DNA of 5,606 nt from CAZAGT01 sp964484515. GTDB taxonomy: Bacteria > Desulfobacterota > DSM-4660 > Desulfatiglandales > HGW-15. The notes below the pieces were generated by a model. It saw only the letters and a list, made by a program, of their open reading frames with translations. It was not told where the DNA came from and did not search any database. A program made the position numbers and the translations under genes. The stretch spans positions 1 through 5,606 of the forward strand of contig CAZAGT010000337.1 of the NCBI GenBank assembly GCA_964484515.1, given 5' to 3'. Shown here in pieces: positions 1 to 5,199 of the stretch. The first letter of the stretch is position 1; each line of letters opens with the position of its first letter.

Positions 1-152
1 TGCACCCTTGGCGCCTGGAATCTGCAGCATCCTCGACTTTTGCAACGTTAGGGTACAGTCTCGTATGAAACCTCATGGAATCAGATCTTTGATACCTCAA
101 CTCGAACAGGCGTCGCAGGTATCAAAATGTCGAATTCAATCGCCATCTTCAT
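1..152 (-). pseudogene. Start of an SRPBCC-like gene, frame-broken and cut by the window edge
   Basis: Reading leftwards from ATG at 152, a frame of 23 codons begins MKMAIEFDILIPATPVRVEV and stops at TGA 83-81. Dropping one base just before that stop (near 86) opens a frame that runs to the window edge without a stop and includes RFHTRLYPNVAKVEDA. Joined, the pieces read like the N-terminus of an SRPBCC/polyketide-cyclase or COQ10-like protein: a beta strand, then 'IPA-P--V', then 'SD', then 'YPNV-KVE'. Such proteins bind hydrophobic ligands in a helix-grip fold. A purine-rich GGGAGGAG lies 7 bases before the ATG, but it belongs to the terminal repeat of the inserted element next door. The break could be a true frameshift in a decaying gene or a sequence error. 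The family call rests on pattern recall of about 50 residues, so it is tentative. Confidence 0.4.
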
Positions 153-157
153 GAGGT
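70..157. repeat. Nested inverted repeats
   Basis: An outer pair, ACCTCATG (70-77) and CATGAGGT (150-157), encloses a perfect 10-bp inner pair, TTTGATACCT (88-97) and AGGTATCAAA (117-126), with a 19-base loop. The inner pair lies inside the putative SRPBCC reading frame. The right outer arm is made of the duplicated target ATGA plus the first bases of the inserted element. The outer match may therefore be accidental, or may reflect target choice. The inner pair could be a hairpin in the mRNA or a dimer-binding site. No U-tract follows it, so it is not an intrinsic terminator. Confidence 0.45.
151..154. repeat. Target-site duplication ATGA, left copy
   Basis: The four bases ATGA abut the outer end of the left terminal repeat. 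The same four bases abut the outer end of the right terminal repeat at 521-524. This is the expected footprint of a transposase making a 4-bp staggered cut. The left copy contains the complement of the ATG that starts the SRPBCC-like frame on the minus strand. Confidence 0.6.
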
Positions 158-180
158 GGCTCCTCCCAAGAATTTGTGGG
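155..180 (+). repeat. Left terminal inverted repeat of the element
   Basis: The 26-bp arm starts GGTGGCTCCTCCCAAGAAT and ends in GTGGG. It pairs with the reverse complement of 496-520; the differences are T/C at the third base, C/A at the twelfth, and TT against C before the final GTGGG. Read on the minus strand, this arm supplies the GGGAGGAG that now sits in the ribosome-binding position of the SRPBCC-like frame. Confidence 0.65.
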
Positions 181-190
181 CGACAAAACC

Positions 191-343
191 AGTCTCCAGC
201 CTATGGGTGGGAGAACTGTGGTGTCTTTTCGGAGTGACAGGCGGGAGGGCGCCGTCTTCTCATGGCTTACCTGTGGGGGAAACCGCACAGCCCCGAGCGA
301 AGTCGAGGGGAATGTCGGAGGGGGCAGAACTCCCCCGCAGACA
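191..343 (+). other. Chain of hairpins inside the element, possible structured RNA
   Basis: Several stem-loops follow one another with almost no gap. A stem with one bulge lies at 191-217 (AGTCTCC against GGAGAACT), and GGCG/CGCC closes a six-base loop at 240-253. At 271-290 an eight-pair stem with one G-G mismatch is capped by a GAAA tetraloop. The palindromic unit at 291-310 comes next. Last is 313-343, where TGTC/GACA and GGGGG/CCCCC flank a three-by-three internal loop. Folding is possible on either strand. It may be a transcribed structured RNA, or simply the self-complementary DNA common in miniature elements. I recognise no riboswitch or known RNA family. Confidence 0.35.
291..310. repeat. 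Short palindromic repeat unit
   Basis: The 20 bases CCCCGAGCGAAGTCGAGGGG form a stem of four G-C pairs followed by tandem G-A/A-G oppositions around a small loop. The unit resembles the widespread intergenic palindrome of the form CCCTGAGCGAAGTCGAAGGG, found dispersed in many environmental genomes. Only one copy is seen here, so a repeat family is inferred from resemblance and not shown. Confidence 0.4.
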
Positions 344-435
344 AGGCATAAAAAAGACCAGCCCGGAATCGAAGAAAAGATATCACAGCCCTCGCACCGG
401 ACTCCGCGGCGATTAGATTAGCAGCGGGAGGCCCG

Positions 436-451
436 GTTTTCGATCGAAAAC
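436..451. repeat. Perfect 16-bp palindrome
   Basis: GTTTTCGATCGAAAAC is fully self-complementary and has the form of a binding site for a symmetric dimer. It lies inside the inserted element with no gene starting nearby, so a role in the element itself, such as binding a transposase or host factor, is as likely as transcriptional control. Confidence 0.5.
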
Positions 452-464
452 AGATGTGAGTTCA

Positions 465-482
465 ATCGATGGTGCCATCGAT
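465..482. repeat. Second palindrome, 8-bp arms
   Basis: ATCGATGG and CCATCGAT are perfect inverted copies separated by two bases. The centre lies 30 bp, about three helical turns, from the centre of the palindrome at 436-451, and both contain CGAT. That places the two on the same face of the helix. Confidence 0.5.
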
Positions 483-495
483 ACCGACCTACTGA

Positions 496-520
496 CCCAC
501 GATTCTTGTGAGGAGCCGCC
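496..520 (-). repeat. Right terminal inverted repeat of the element
   Basis: The 25-bp arm is the partner of 155-180. Read on the minus strand from its outer end it begins GGCGGCTCCTCACAAGAAT and ends in GTGGG. The end of the element is fixed at 520 by both the repeat and the adjoining ATGA. Confidence 0.65.
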
Positions 521-524
521 ATGA
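521..524. repeat. Target-site duplication ATGA, right copy
   Basis: This copy of ATGA directly abuts the right terminal repeat and matches 151-154. Removing the element and one copy joins the flanks as CTTC-ATGA-TGTGATCC, which on the minus strand again gives an ATG at the same place as the present start of the SRPBCC-like frame. Confidence 0.6.
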
Positions 525-639
525 TGTGATCCGCTCGATCAGGCCGCTCGCTCTTACGGCTAGGGGCGAGGCAGGCTTTTGAGTATCGTTGAGGCATAAT
601 CCACGTTGCGTTTCTTCGAAGATGCGATCCGGGCGTTTT
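525..639. other. Intergenic stretch after the glycosyltransferase gene
   Basis: About 115 bp separate the inserted element from the stop codon of the glycosyltransferase gene. A weak imperfect stem (CTCGC 547-551 with GCGAG 566-570) precedes a short TTTT on the plus strand. No terminator with a proper U-tract is seen in the minus-strand direction in which the operon would end. No gene is visible. Confidence 0.4.
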
Positions 640-1524
640 CTACTTACGCGCAGAGCCCTCCAGGACCGAAGACGAAGCGTTATGCCCAGAAATGATATTC
701 CCCCTCAGCGCTTCGGGCAGGCCCAGGTAGTACTCGCCTTCGTCCTGCTTGCCCCTTTTCAGGCATCCGTTGCCGTATATCCCGCACTTATAGGCCAACT
801 CGCGAACGGTTGCCGTGGTCTGCTCCTCGCTCAGAAGACCGCTTTCCAGGATCTTTAGCATAGCCTTGATCCTGAAACGATCCATGCCCCTGTGGGTCGC
901 CGATAATTGATCCGGCCGGCCCCCCTCCTTGATCACCAAAGGCCTCTCGATGAGATGGATGGCGTGACGGCAGGCAATCCGCAGCCACAAATCATAGTCC
1001 TCGCAAGCGGGTAGGGATTCGTCAAAAAGACCCACCTCATCCAGGAGAGGGCGTCTGATCATCACGGCCGACGGACTGACCAAACATAACCGGAGGGACG
1101 GAACAAAGATATCTCCGGAAGGCTTCCGATGTCTTCTACCGGGGTTTACGCGTCGACCTCTCCTGATCCATATCTCCTCGGTCTGGCTCGCGAGGGCATC
1201 GGGGTTGTCTTCGTGAAATCTCACCTGGACCGCCAGTTTTTGTGGGAGCCAACGATCGTCTGAATCGAGGAGTGCTATTAGGGGGTACCGAGCGGCCTTC
1301 ATCCCCGTATTCCGCGCTGCCGAGACCCCGCGGTTTGTTGAATGGGCCCGGTATTCGATTAGGTGGCCCAACGCTGCCAGGTGCCTGCCTGTCCCGTCGG
1401 TCGACCCATCATCGACGACGATGATCTCGTAATGGTTATGCGTTTGGGAGAGGACCGATAAGATGGCGCGCCGGACCTCTCGGGCCCGGTTGAAGGTGGG
1501 AATGACGACGCTGACCGGTGTCAT
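640..1524 (-). CDS. Family 2 glycosyltransferase
   Basis: This 294-residue protein is a GT-A fold inverting glycosyltransferase of the GT2 type, which transfers a sugar from a nucleotide-sugar donor. The sequence opens with SVVIPTFNRA (residues 5-14). The nucleotide-binding aspartates are in IVVDDGSTD (35-43), the metal-binding motif is DSD at 87-89 (ALLDSDDRW), and a probable catalytic base lies in ACEDYDLW (E175/D176). The last 80 residues are a helical tail with cysteines at 247 and 254 (CGIYGNGC). There are no membrane segments, so it should be cytoplasmic or membrane-associated. The start ATG overlaps the stop of the preceding ispH–ubiA gene in an ATGA quartet, which implies translational coupling. 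An AGGG five bases upstream is a modest ribosome site. The family is confident; donor, acceptor and pathway cannot be read from the sequence. Surface polysaccharide or glycolipid synthesis is the usual role. Confidence 0.9.
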   Translation of the reverse strand: MTPVSVVIPTFNRAREVRRAILSVLSQTHNHYEIIVVDDGSTDGTGRHLAALGHLIEYRAHSTNRGVSAARNTGMKAARYPLIALLDSDDRWLPQKLAVQVRFHEDNPDALASQTEEIWIRRGRRVNPGRRHRKPSGDIFVPSLRLCLVSPSAVMIRRPLLDEVGLFDESLPACEDYDLWLRIACRHAIHLIERPLVIKEGGRPDQLSATHRGMDRFRIKAMLKILESGLLSEEQTTATVRELAYKCGIYGNGCLKRGKQDEGEYYLGLPEALRGNIISGHNASSSVLEGSARK

Positions 1525-3254
1525 GAGAGCCCTTGCCAGATCACCCCCAGAAAGCCCGCCAGAAGTAGATTTCCTTCAATGAGAAGCTCCAAGCGGCTAT
1601 CCGCATAAAGCCACTTTTTTTCGTAGACCAGCAGGCAAAGTAAGAGAGCCCCCAAACAGAGTACCAACAAGTATGAGAACGGACTCACCAACCCTAAGAC
1701 GGGGGCGATCAAGAGGACCAGAGCCGCCGTCACCCCGATCGCTTTTAGCAGCAAGAGGGTCCGCCCCTCTCCCAATGTATTGGCCAGGGTTTCAATACCG
1801 ACGATCATATCCCCCTGTACCTGAAAGACATCAAAGAGGGCCGATCTAATATAAACCATTGAAAATACTAGGATAAATGCCAGTGCTGCCGTCGGCCAGT
1901 CAATTTCCGTCCGGTCAAGCAGCGGGATCAGCGCGATCACTGCGCCCCAGGCCAAGGCCTCTGAAAAGTTTTTCGACCCCGGGATATCCTTGATCTTGGA
2001 ATAGCGCCACCTATGCCGCAATTTCCCTGGTACCACGGGTATGCTGTATATGGTCCCAAGCAGGCTCAGTCCGGCAATAGCCAGGAAGATGCGTACTCCC
2101 CAATGATACGAAAGGCCGAGTGCCCCGATGAGCGCGGCAATGGCCGTCAGCATGAGGAAGCCTCTGTATTTCCGGTAGAAGGTTGCCCTCTCGGGGTCAT
2201 TGTAGGTGCTGGCCCCCTTGTCGAGAAAGCGATTCAGGACGTGCATGGCGTAGATGTAGAGAAAGGCAATTGTGGGGTGAGTGAGGTCTGGATGCCTCCC
2301 GGACAGAATCGTCACGGCATAGGAGAGGGCGAAGGCCCCGAACGCAACCAACAAATTGCTCAGTAGCAGAAATTTGAAGATCTTGCGAACCCATCGACGC
2401 GGCAGGGTCTCCCGGCGAGTCTCAATCCCCTCAATCTCCTTGACGACATTCTTTATCATCCAACTGGGCGTCGAGGCGCCGGCCGTTACCCCGATGACTT
2501 CCATATTCGAGAGTCTTTTCTCTTCCAGGTCCTTTTCCGTCTCGACGTGAAAGGTCGGAAGGCCGGCCATCTGTGCCACTTGCACCAGACGCCGCGTATT
2601 GCCGCTGTGATAACCGCCCACCACGACGACGCCGTCCACCTGTCCGGAAAACGATTTCACCTCCTCTTGGCGACTGTGAGTGGCCTCGCAGATCGTGTCA
2701 AAGATGAGCGCCTCGGGAAAGCGTTCTCGAATGGCACGCACGATCCCGCGATAGCTCTCGATCTCCTGGGTGGTCTGGGCGACGACAAAAACTCGGTCGC
2801 TCTCTGGCAGGCCGAGGACCTCGCTTTCGCTGTTAATGACACGGGCCTTACCGTTACCGTATCCCATCAAGCCGATGACTTCCGGGTGGTCTTTGTCTCC
2901 TACGATCACCGCCGTGTAGCCCTTTTTGGTATGGTAACGGATAATACCCTGGACACGGGCCACGCGCGGACAGGTGGCGTCAACAATCCTCAGACCGGAG
3001 GCCTTGAGGGCTTCCCGTTGGCGCGGCTCAATCCCGTGGGCCCGGATCACGACGGTTTCCTTCCCCTGATCGGGGATGTCTTCCACGACGCCTACACCCT
3101 TGGAAGCCAACAGATCCATCACCTGTTTGTTATGAATCAGGGGTCCATAGGTCAGAATCCGTCCGCGCCCTCTATTCGCTTCGGTGAGAACCATTTCCAT
3201 GGCCCGCCGGACTCCCATGCAGAATCCAGCCGTTTTAGCAAGCCTAACTTTCAA
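1521..3254 (-). CDS. ispH: IspH (HMBPP reductase) fused to a UbiA-like membrane prenyltransferase domain
   Basis: The first part (about residues 1-276 of 577) is IspH, which reduces HMBPP to IPP and DMAPP, the last step of the MEP pathway, with a [4Fe-4S] cluster. The three cluster cysteines are present at 12 (AGFCMGV), 95 (DATCPRV) and 189 (DTICEAT). So are substrate-site residues H41, H73, H123 and E125 (HPEVIG), T161/T162, S217 and N219 (HSGNTRRL), and S261 (GAST). A short basic linker leads to a UbiA-superfamily domain (about 290-577) with about eight hydrophobic segments. Its first polar motif is NRFLD (341-345) followed by NDPER (352-356); the second is D475-x-x-Q478-x-x-x-D482 followed by GIETL. 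The start is taken as TTG at 3254, because IspH homology begins there and GGAGG lies 9 bases upstream. The open frame continues 57 codons further up, but only as an antisense-like shadow of dusB. Its start overlaps the end of dusB by 11 bp, and its TGA overlaps the ATG of the glycosyltransferase. The prenyl acceptor is unknown. Confidence 0.93.
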   Translation of the reverse strand: MKVRLAKTAGFCMGVRRAMEMVLTEANRGRGRILTYGPLIHNKQVMDLLASKGVGVVEDIPDQGKETVVIRAHGIEPRQREALKASGLRIVDATCPRVARVQGIIRYHTKKGYTAVIVGDKDHPEVIGLMGYGNGKARVINSESEVLGLPESDRVFVVAQTTQEIESYRGIVRAIRERFPEALIFDTICEATHSRQEEVKSFSGQVDGVVVVGGYHSGNTRRLVQVAQMAGLPTFHVETEKDLEEKRLSNMEVIGVTAGASTPSWMIKNVVKEIEGIETRRETLPRRWVRKIFKFLLLSNLLVAFGAFALSYAVTILSGRHPDLTHPTIAFLYIYAMHVLNRFLDKGASTYNDPERATFYRKYRGFLMLTAIAALIGALGLSYHWGVRIFLAIAGLSLLGTIYSIPVVPGKLRHRWRYSKIKDIPGSKNFSEALAWGAVIALIPLLDRTEIDWPTAALAFILVFSMVYIRSALFDVFQVQGDMIVGIETLANTLGEGRTLLLLKAIGVTAALVLLIAPVLGLVSPFSYLLVLCLGALLLCLLVYEKKWLYADSRLELLIEGNLLLAGFLGVIWQGLS

Positions 3255-4227
3255 ACCCTGCGTCCTCCAGTCGTGAAAAATAGCTGTCCATCGTCGTAAC
3301 CAAGGAATCGATATCCGTAATCCGGTTAATATTTCCGCGAAAACGGCTGCTATAAGGTAGCCCCTTAGTGTACCACAGAAGCAGGCCCCGCATGACCAAG
3401 GCGGCTCTCTGTTCACCCATCGCACCGCTTAGGTGCTCAAAATGCTCCAGCAACGCGGATTTGCGCTCCGCCAGGCTCGCCATCGGTGCGGGCAGGCCCT
3501 GCTCCTGTTGCAAAATCTGCTTGAATATCCATGGATTTCCTATGGCCGCGCGACCAATCATCACGCCGTCGCAACCGGTGTCGTTCTGCATTTTGAGAGC
3601 GAGGTTCGGCTCCCACACATCCCCGTTTCCGATCACCGGAATCTGTAAGCAGCGCTTCACCTGAGCAATCAACTCCCATTCGGCCGGCACGGAGAACCCC
3701 TGGGTCGCATAACGCGGATGAACCGTGATTGCATCGGCACCGCTTTCCTGAATGACCCGGCCAATTTCACAGGCCGTTGCGCGTTCAGGGGACCAGCCGG
3801 CCCTGATCTTGACCGTCAGTGGGACTTTGCAGGCTCGACGCACGGCCGAGACGACGGCCGCAACAGCCCTCGGCGCCCGCATCAGCGCCGCGCCCGCTCC
3901 GGTCTTGACGACCTTCTTGACCGGGCAGCCCATATTGATGTCGACCACGTCGGCACCGGCCTCGACAACCATCCGGGCGCCTTCGGCCATCACCTCAGGC
4001 TCATGCCCAAAGATTTGCACGGCAAGGGGTCTCTCACGGAGATCGCTGGCGAGGTAACGCCTCGTGCTTTCGTGACCCGCGATGAGCCCCTTGGCGCTGA
4101 CCATCTCCGTTGTGACAAGCCCCGCTCCCAGCCTCTTAACGAGGAGGCGGAAAGGGAGATTCGTGATCCCAGCCAGGGGAGCCATGATGAGCCGATTCCG
4201 AAGGGCCAAGCCCCCTATTTCTAACAT
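3244..4227 (-). CDS. dusB: tRNA-dihydrouridine synthase, DusB/NifR3 type
   Basis: This FMN enzyme reduces uridine to dihydrouridine in tRNA, using NADPH. The 327 residues match the family length. The N-terminal TIM-barrel strand reads MAPLAGITNLPFR (15-27). The signature INMGCPVKKVVKTGAGAALM (97-116) contains the catalytic cysteine C101. FMN phosphate contacts are expected at K140 (TVKIRAGW), H170 (TVHPR), GNGD (200-203) and GRAAIGNPW (225-233). The C-terminal helical domain (about 240-327) is the tRNA-recognition part. The usual HGR after strand six is HPR here. The ATG at 4227 has only a weak AAGG upstream. It is the first gene of a three-gene minus-strand operon, and its last codons hold the ribosome site and start of ispH–ubiA. 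A promoter must lie in the 408-bp gap upstream, but none is clear on this strand. Confidence 0.95.
   Translation of the reverse strand: MLEIGGLALRNRLIMAPLAGITNLPFRLLVKRLGAGLVTTEMVSAKGLIAGHESTRRYLASDLRERPLAVQIFGHEPEVMAEGARMVVEAGADVVDINMGCPVKKVVKTGAGAALMRAPRAVAAVVSAVRRACKVPLTVKIRAGWSPERATACEIGRVIQESGADAITVHPRYATQGFSVPAEWELIAQVKRCLQIPVIGNGDVWEPNLALKMQNDTGCDGVMIGRAAIGNPWIFKQILQQEQGLPAPMASLAERKSALLEHFEHLSGAMGEQRAALVMRGLLLWYTKGLPYSSRFRGNINRITDIDSLVTTMDSYFSRLEDAGFES
3264..3268 (-). promoter_or_regulatory. Ribosome-binding site that fixes the TTG start of ispH–ubiA
   Basis: On the minus strand GGAGG lies 9 bases before TTG 3254-3252, inside the last codons of dusB. The next codons read K-V-R-L-A-K-T-A-G-F-C, which is where IspH proteins normally begin. 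No ATG or GTG in this frame sits near the homology start, so a TTG start with a strong ribosome site is the best reading. Confidence 0.8.
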
Positions 4228-4461
4228 AATTCCATCGCCTTGGGTTGTGAAGAGGCACGCGGTCAGGCCAACCTCGCCTCAGGCAAATCCAAAATCGAAC
4301 TCCCTATGATGTATCCCTTCGGATCTGTCGCGGAACTCGACGTCTCGACAAATAATTAGAGACGAAAGTGTCACTCTAAGTCACATTTTAGAAGACAAGA
4401 AGGGCAATGACAAGTGCCGCCTTCCTCCCTCCCTGCTGCCGGTCCAGATCCCTCATTCTCG
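4228..4461. other. Divergent intergenic region, dusB side
   Basis: This is the left half of the 408-bp gap between dusB and the fibronectin-like gene. Open frames crossing it on both strands have no family resemblance and overlap each other. It holds one AT-looped inverted repeat (4341-4364) and a small TCTAA/TTAGA pair (4375-4379 and 4388-4392). I could not find a convincing minus-strand -35/-10 pair for dusB; the weak candidate near the inverted repeat is not worth annotating. Confidence 0.4.
4341..4364. repeat. Inverted repeat CGTCTC-N12-GAGACG
   Basis: Perfect 6-bp arms enclose a 12-base AT-rich spacer in the gap between the divergent genes. It lies about 115 bp upstream of dusB and about 100 bp upstream of the rightward promoter. 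It may be an operator for a regulator acting on either gene, but short arms like these also arise by chance. Confidence 0.35.
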
Positions 4462-4490
4462 TTGACAGCCGTACAGCCCTTGGCTATATT
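4462..4490 (+). promoter_or_regulatory. Near-consensus sigma-70 promoter for the fibronectin-like gene
   Basis: TTGACA (4462-4467) and TATATT (4485-4490) are separated by exactly 17 bp, matching 11 of 12 consensus positions. Transcription should start near 4497, giving a leader of about 139 bases before the ATG at 4636. No activator would be needed at a site this close to consensus, so expression may be constitutive or limited by a repressor. Confidence 0.75.
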
Positions 4491-4635
4491 TCCTACTGAT
4501 CCGGTAAATTTTGTCCTTGTCCCGATTTGTGGCCATCGTATCGAGGATCCGCTCCCGGTCATGTGCTACCCCTTCTCGCAGCCGAATCTTGGATTTATGT
4601 CCGCCCATTTGTCGGCAGCATCCTAGGAAGTGACA

Positions 4636-5070
4636 ATGAGCAGCGTTGGTTTCTCCGGTAATAATAAAAAGCAAAACGTTCGCGTCAGGGTGATTCTGAA
4701 CTTGACTGCCGTGATCGCCTTCGCCCTCCCCGCGGTTTGTTGGCCTCAAACGCGGATCGTGATCTCCGATTTCGAAGTATCGGACTGGTTTCGATCCGTT
4801 CGAGTCACCTGGAAGGCCAACGTCCCGGCCGGTGCTGACGACGCCTTCGAGATCTATCGCAGCGAACAAGAGGCCGGTCCCTATGCTCTGGTCCAAGAGA
4901 TACGGCCCGGTGACAAAGAATTCTTCGATGTCATCAAGCAGGCCTATGTCTTCTACGACAAGAAGTTAAGGGTCGGAGGCCGCTATTACTACAAATTGGT
5001 ATTGCGGGGCTCAGATCTTGTCTTCGGCCCTGCCCAGGGCCTTGCGTCGGGGGCGCCGCCCGGCACTTAG
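4636..5070 (+). CDS. Small exported protein with a fibronectin type III-like domain
   Basis: The 144-residue product begins with a basic stretch (KKQNVRVR, 11-18) and a hydrophobic core (VILNLTAVIAFALPAV, 19-34), a signal peptide probably cleaved near residues 36-39. The LPAVC at 31-35 does not fit a lipobox. The mature part has the strand pattern of a single fibronectin type III-like domain: ISDFEVSDWFRSVRVTWKAN (43-62), then FEIYRSEQEAGPYALV (71-86), then a C-terminal GGRYYYKLVLRG (114-125). Such domains mediate binding or act as spacers, and no catalytic residues are apparent. ATG 4636 is preferred over GTG 4630, because AGGA (4625-4628) is 7 bases from the ATG and too close to the GTG. 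A strong promoter lies upstream and a second exported protein downstream. The specific function is unknown. Confidence 0.75.
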   Translation: MSSVGFSGNNKKQNVRVRVILNLTAVIAFALPAVCWPQTRIVISDFEVSDWFRSVRVTWKANVPAGADDAFEIYRSEQEAGPYALVQEIRPGDKEFFDVIKQAYVFYDKKLRVGGRYYYKLVLRGSDLVFGPAQGLASGAPPGT

Positions 5071-5140
5071 GCTATTGATGGAAAACCGGCCTTTGGGACG
5101 CTGTTAAGGTAGGGGCCTGGCGTGACGGAACGTGGTTGCG

Positions 5141-5174
5141 CGCCTCCAGAAGCTATGATGTTCGAAAGGAGGTG
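5141..5174 (+). promoter_or_regulatory. Full-length Shine-Dalgarno sequence with a pairing anti-SD arm
   Basis: AAAGGAGGTGAT (5165-5176) is complementary to twelve consecutive bases of the typical 16S rRNA 3' end, much longer than ordinary ribosome sites. CGCCTCC (5141-5147) can pair with GGAGGTG (5168-5174) in a seven-pair stem with one G-U, so the site could be masked in the RNA. It does not serve the DUF362-like gene directly, because an in-frame TGA at 5207 lies between. It would serve only a tiny reading frame, GTG 5179 to TAG 5199 or ATG 5175 to TAA 5219. Confidence 0.4.
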
Positions 5175-5178
5175 ATGG

Positions 5179-5199
5179 GTGAGGCTTATCAGCGAATAG
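5179..5199 (+). CDS. Possible six-codon leader peptide
   Basis: GTG at 5179, six bases after GGAGG, starts a frame of six codons (V-R-L-I-S-E) ending at TAG. An alternative frame from ATG 5175 encodes 14 residues but has only two bases between the ribosome site and the start. If translated, it would end 40 bases before the next gene and could affect its expression. The only evidence is the very strong ribosome site in front of it. Confidence 0.2.
   Translation: MRLISE

Larger units (their letters stand above)
155..520. mobile_element. MITE-like element or deleted insertion sequence, 366 bp
   Basis: The two ends are imperfect inverted repeats (155-180 and 496-520). They agree at 22 of 25 aligned positions with one single-base gap, and both share the outer core GGCTCCTC and the inner block CAAGAAT. 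The direct repeat ATGA flanks both ends exactly. Inside there is no transposase. A GTG-started frame of 86 codons (156-416) begins in the left repeat and overlaps a second open frame, so it is probably not a gene. The interior is rich in self-complementary DNA: adjoining hairpins at 191-343 and palindromes at 436-451 and 465-482. This is the build of a miniature inverted-repeat transposable element mobilised in trans, or of an IS that lost its transposase. The parent family is not identifiable from the repeats alone. Confidence 0.65.

Noticed and set aside
216..340. 6S RNA-like ends (CTGTGG 216-221 pairing with CCGCAG 335-340)
   Set aside because: The end pairing and the CTGTGGTGT start recall 6S RNA, but the interior forms separate local hairpins without the single large central bubble, and the whole lies in a transposable element.
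313..355. Hairpin near a run of A as an intrinsic terminator
   Set aside because: The run of six A lies downstream of the hairpin on the plus strand. On the minus strand the six T precede the stem, so neither orientation gives a stem followed by a U-tract.
156..416. Open frame of 86 codons inside the inserted element
   Set aside because: It begins in the terminal repeat with GTG, overlaps another open frame of similar length on the same strand, runs through several hairpins and has no recognised domain. It is more likely GC-driven openness than a gene.
2547..3299. Plus-strand open frame of 250 codons
   Set aside because: It is the antisense shadow of the conserved IspH domain; its translation has no family features.
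3255..3425. 57-codon N-terminal extension of ispH–ubiA up to an ATG at 3425
   Set aside because: It lies wholly inside dusB in another frame and shows no homology to IspH, whose conserved start coincides with TTG 3254 behind a GGAGG site.
4453..4896. Minus-strand open frame of 147 codons opposite the fibronectin-like gene
   Set aside because: It overlaps the rightward promoter and most of a gene with a signal peptide and a recognisable fold. Its charged C-terminus looks protein-like, but no ribosome site or family supports it.
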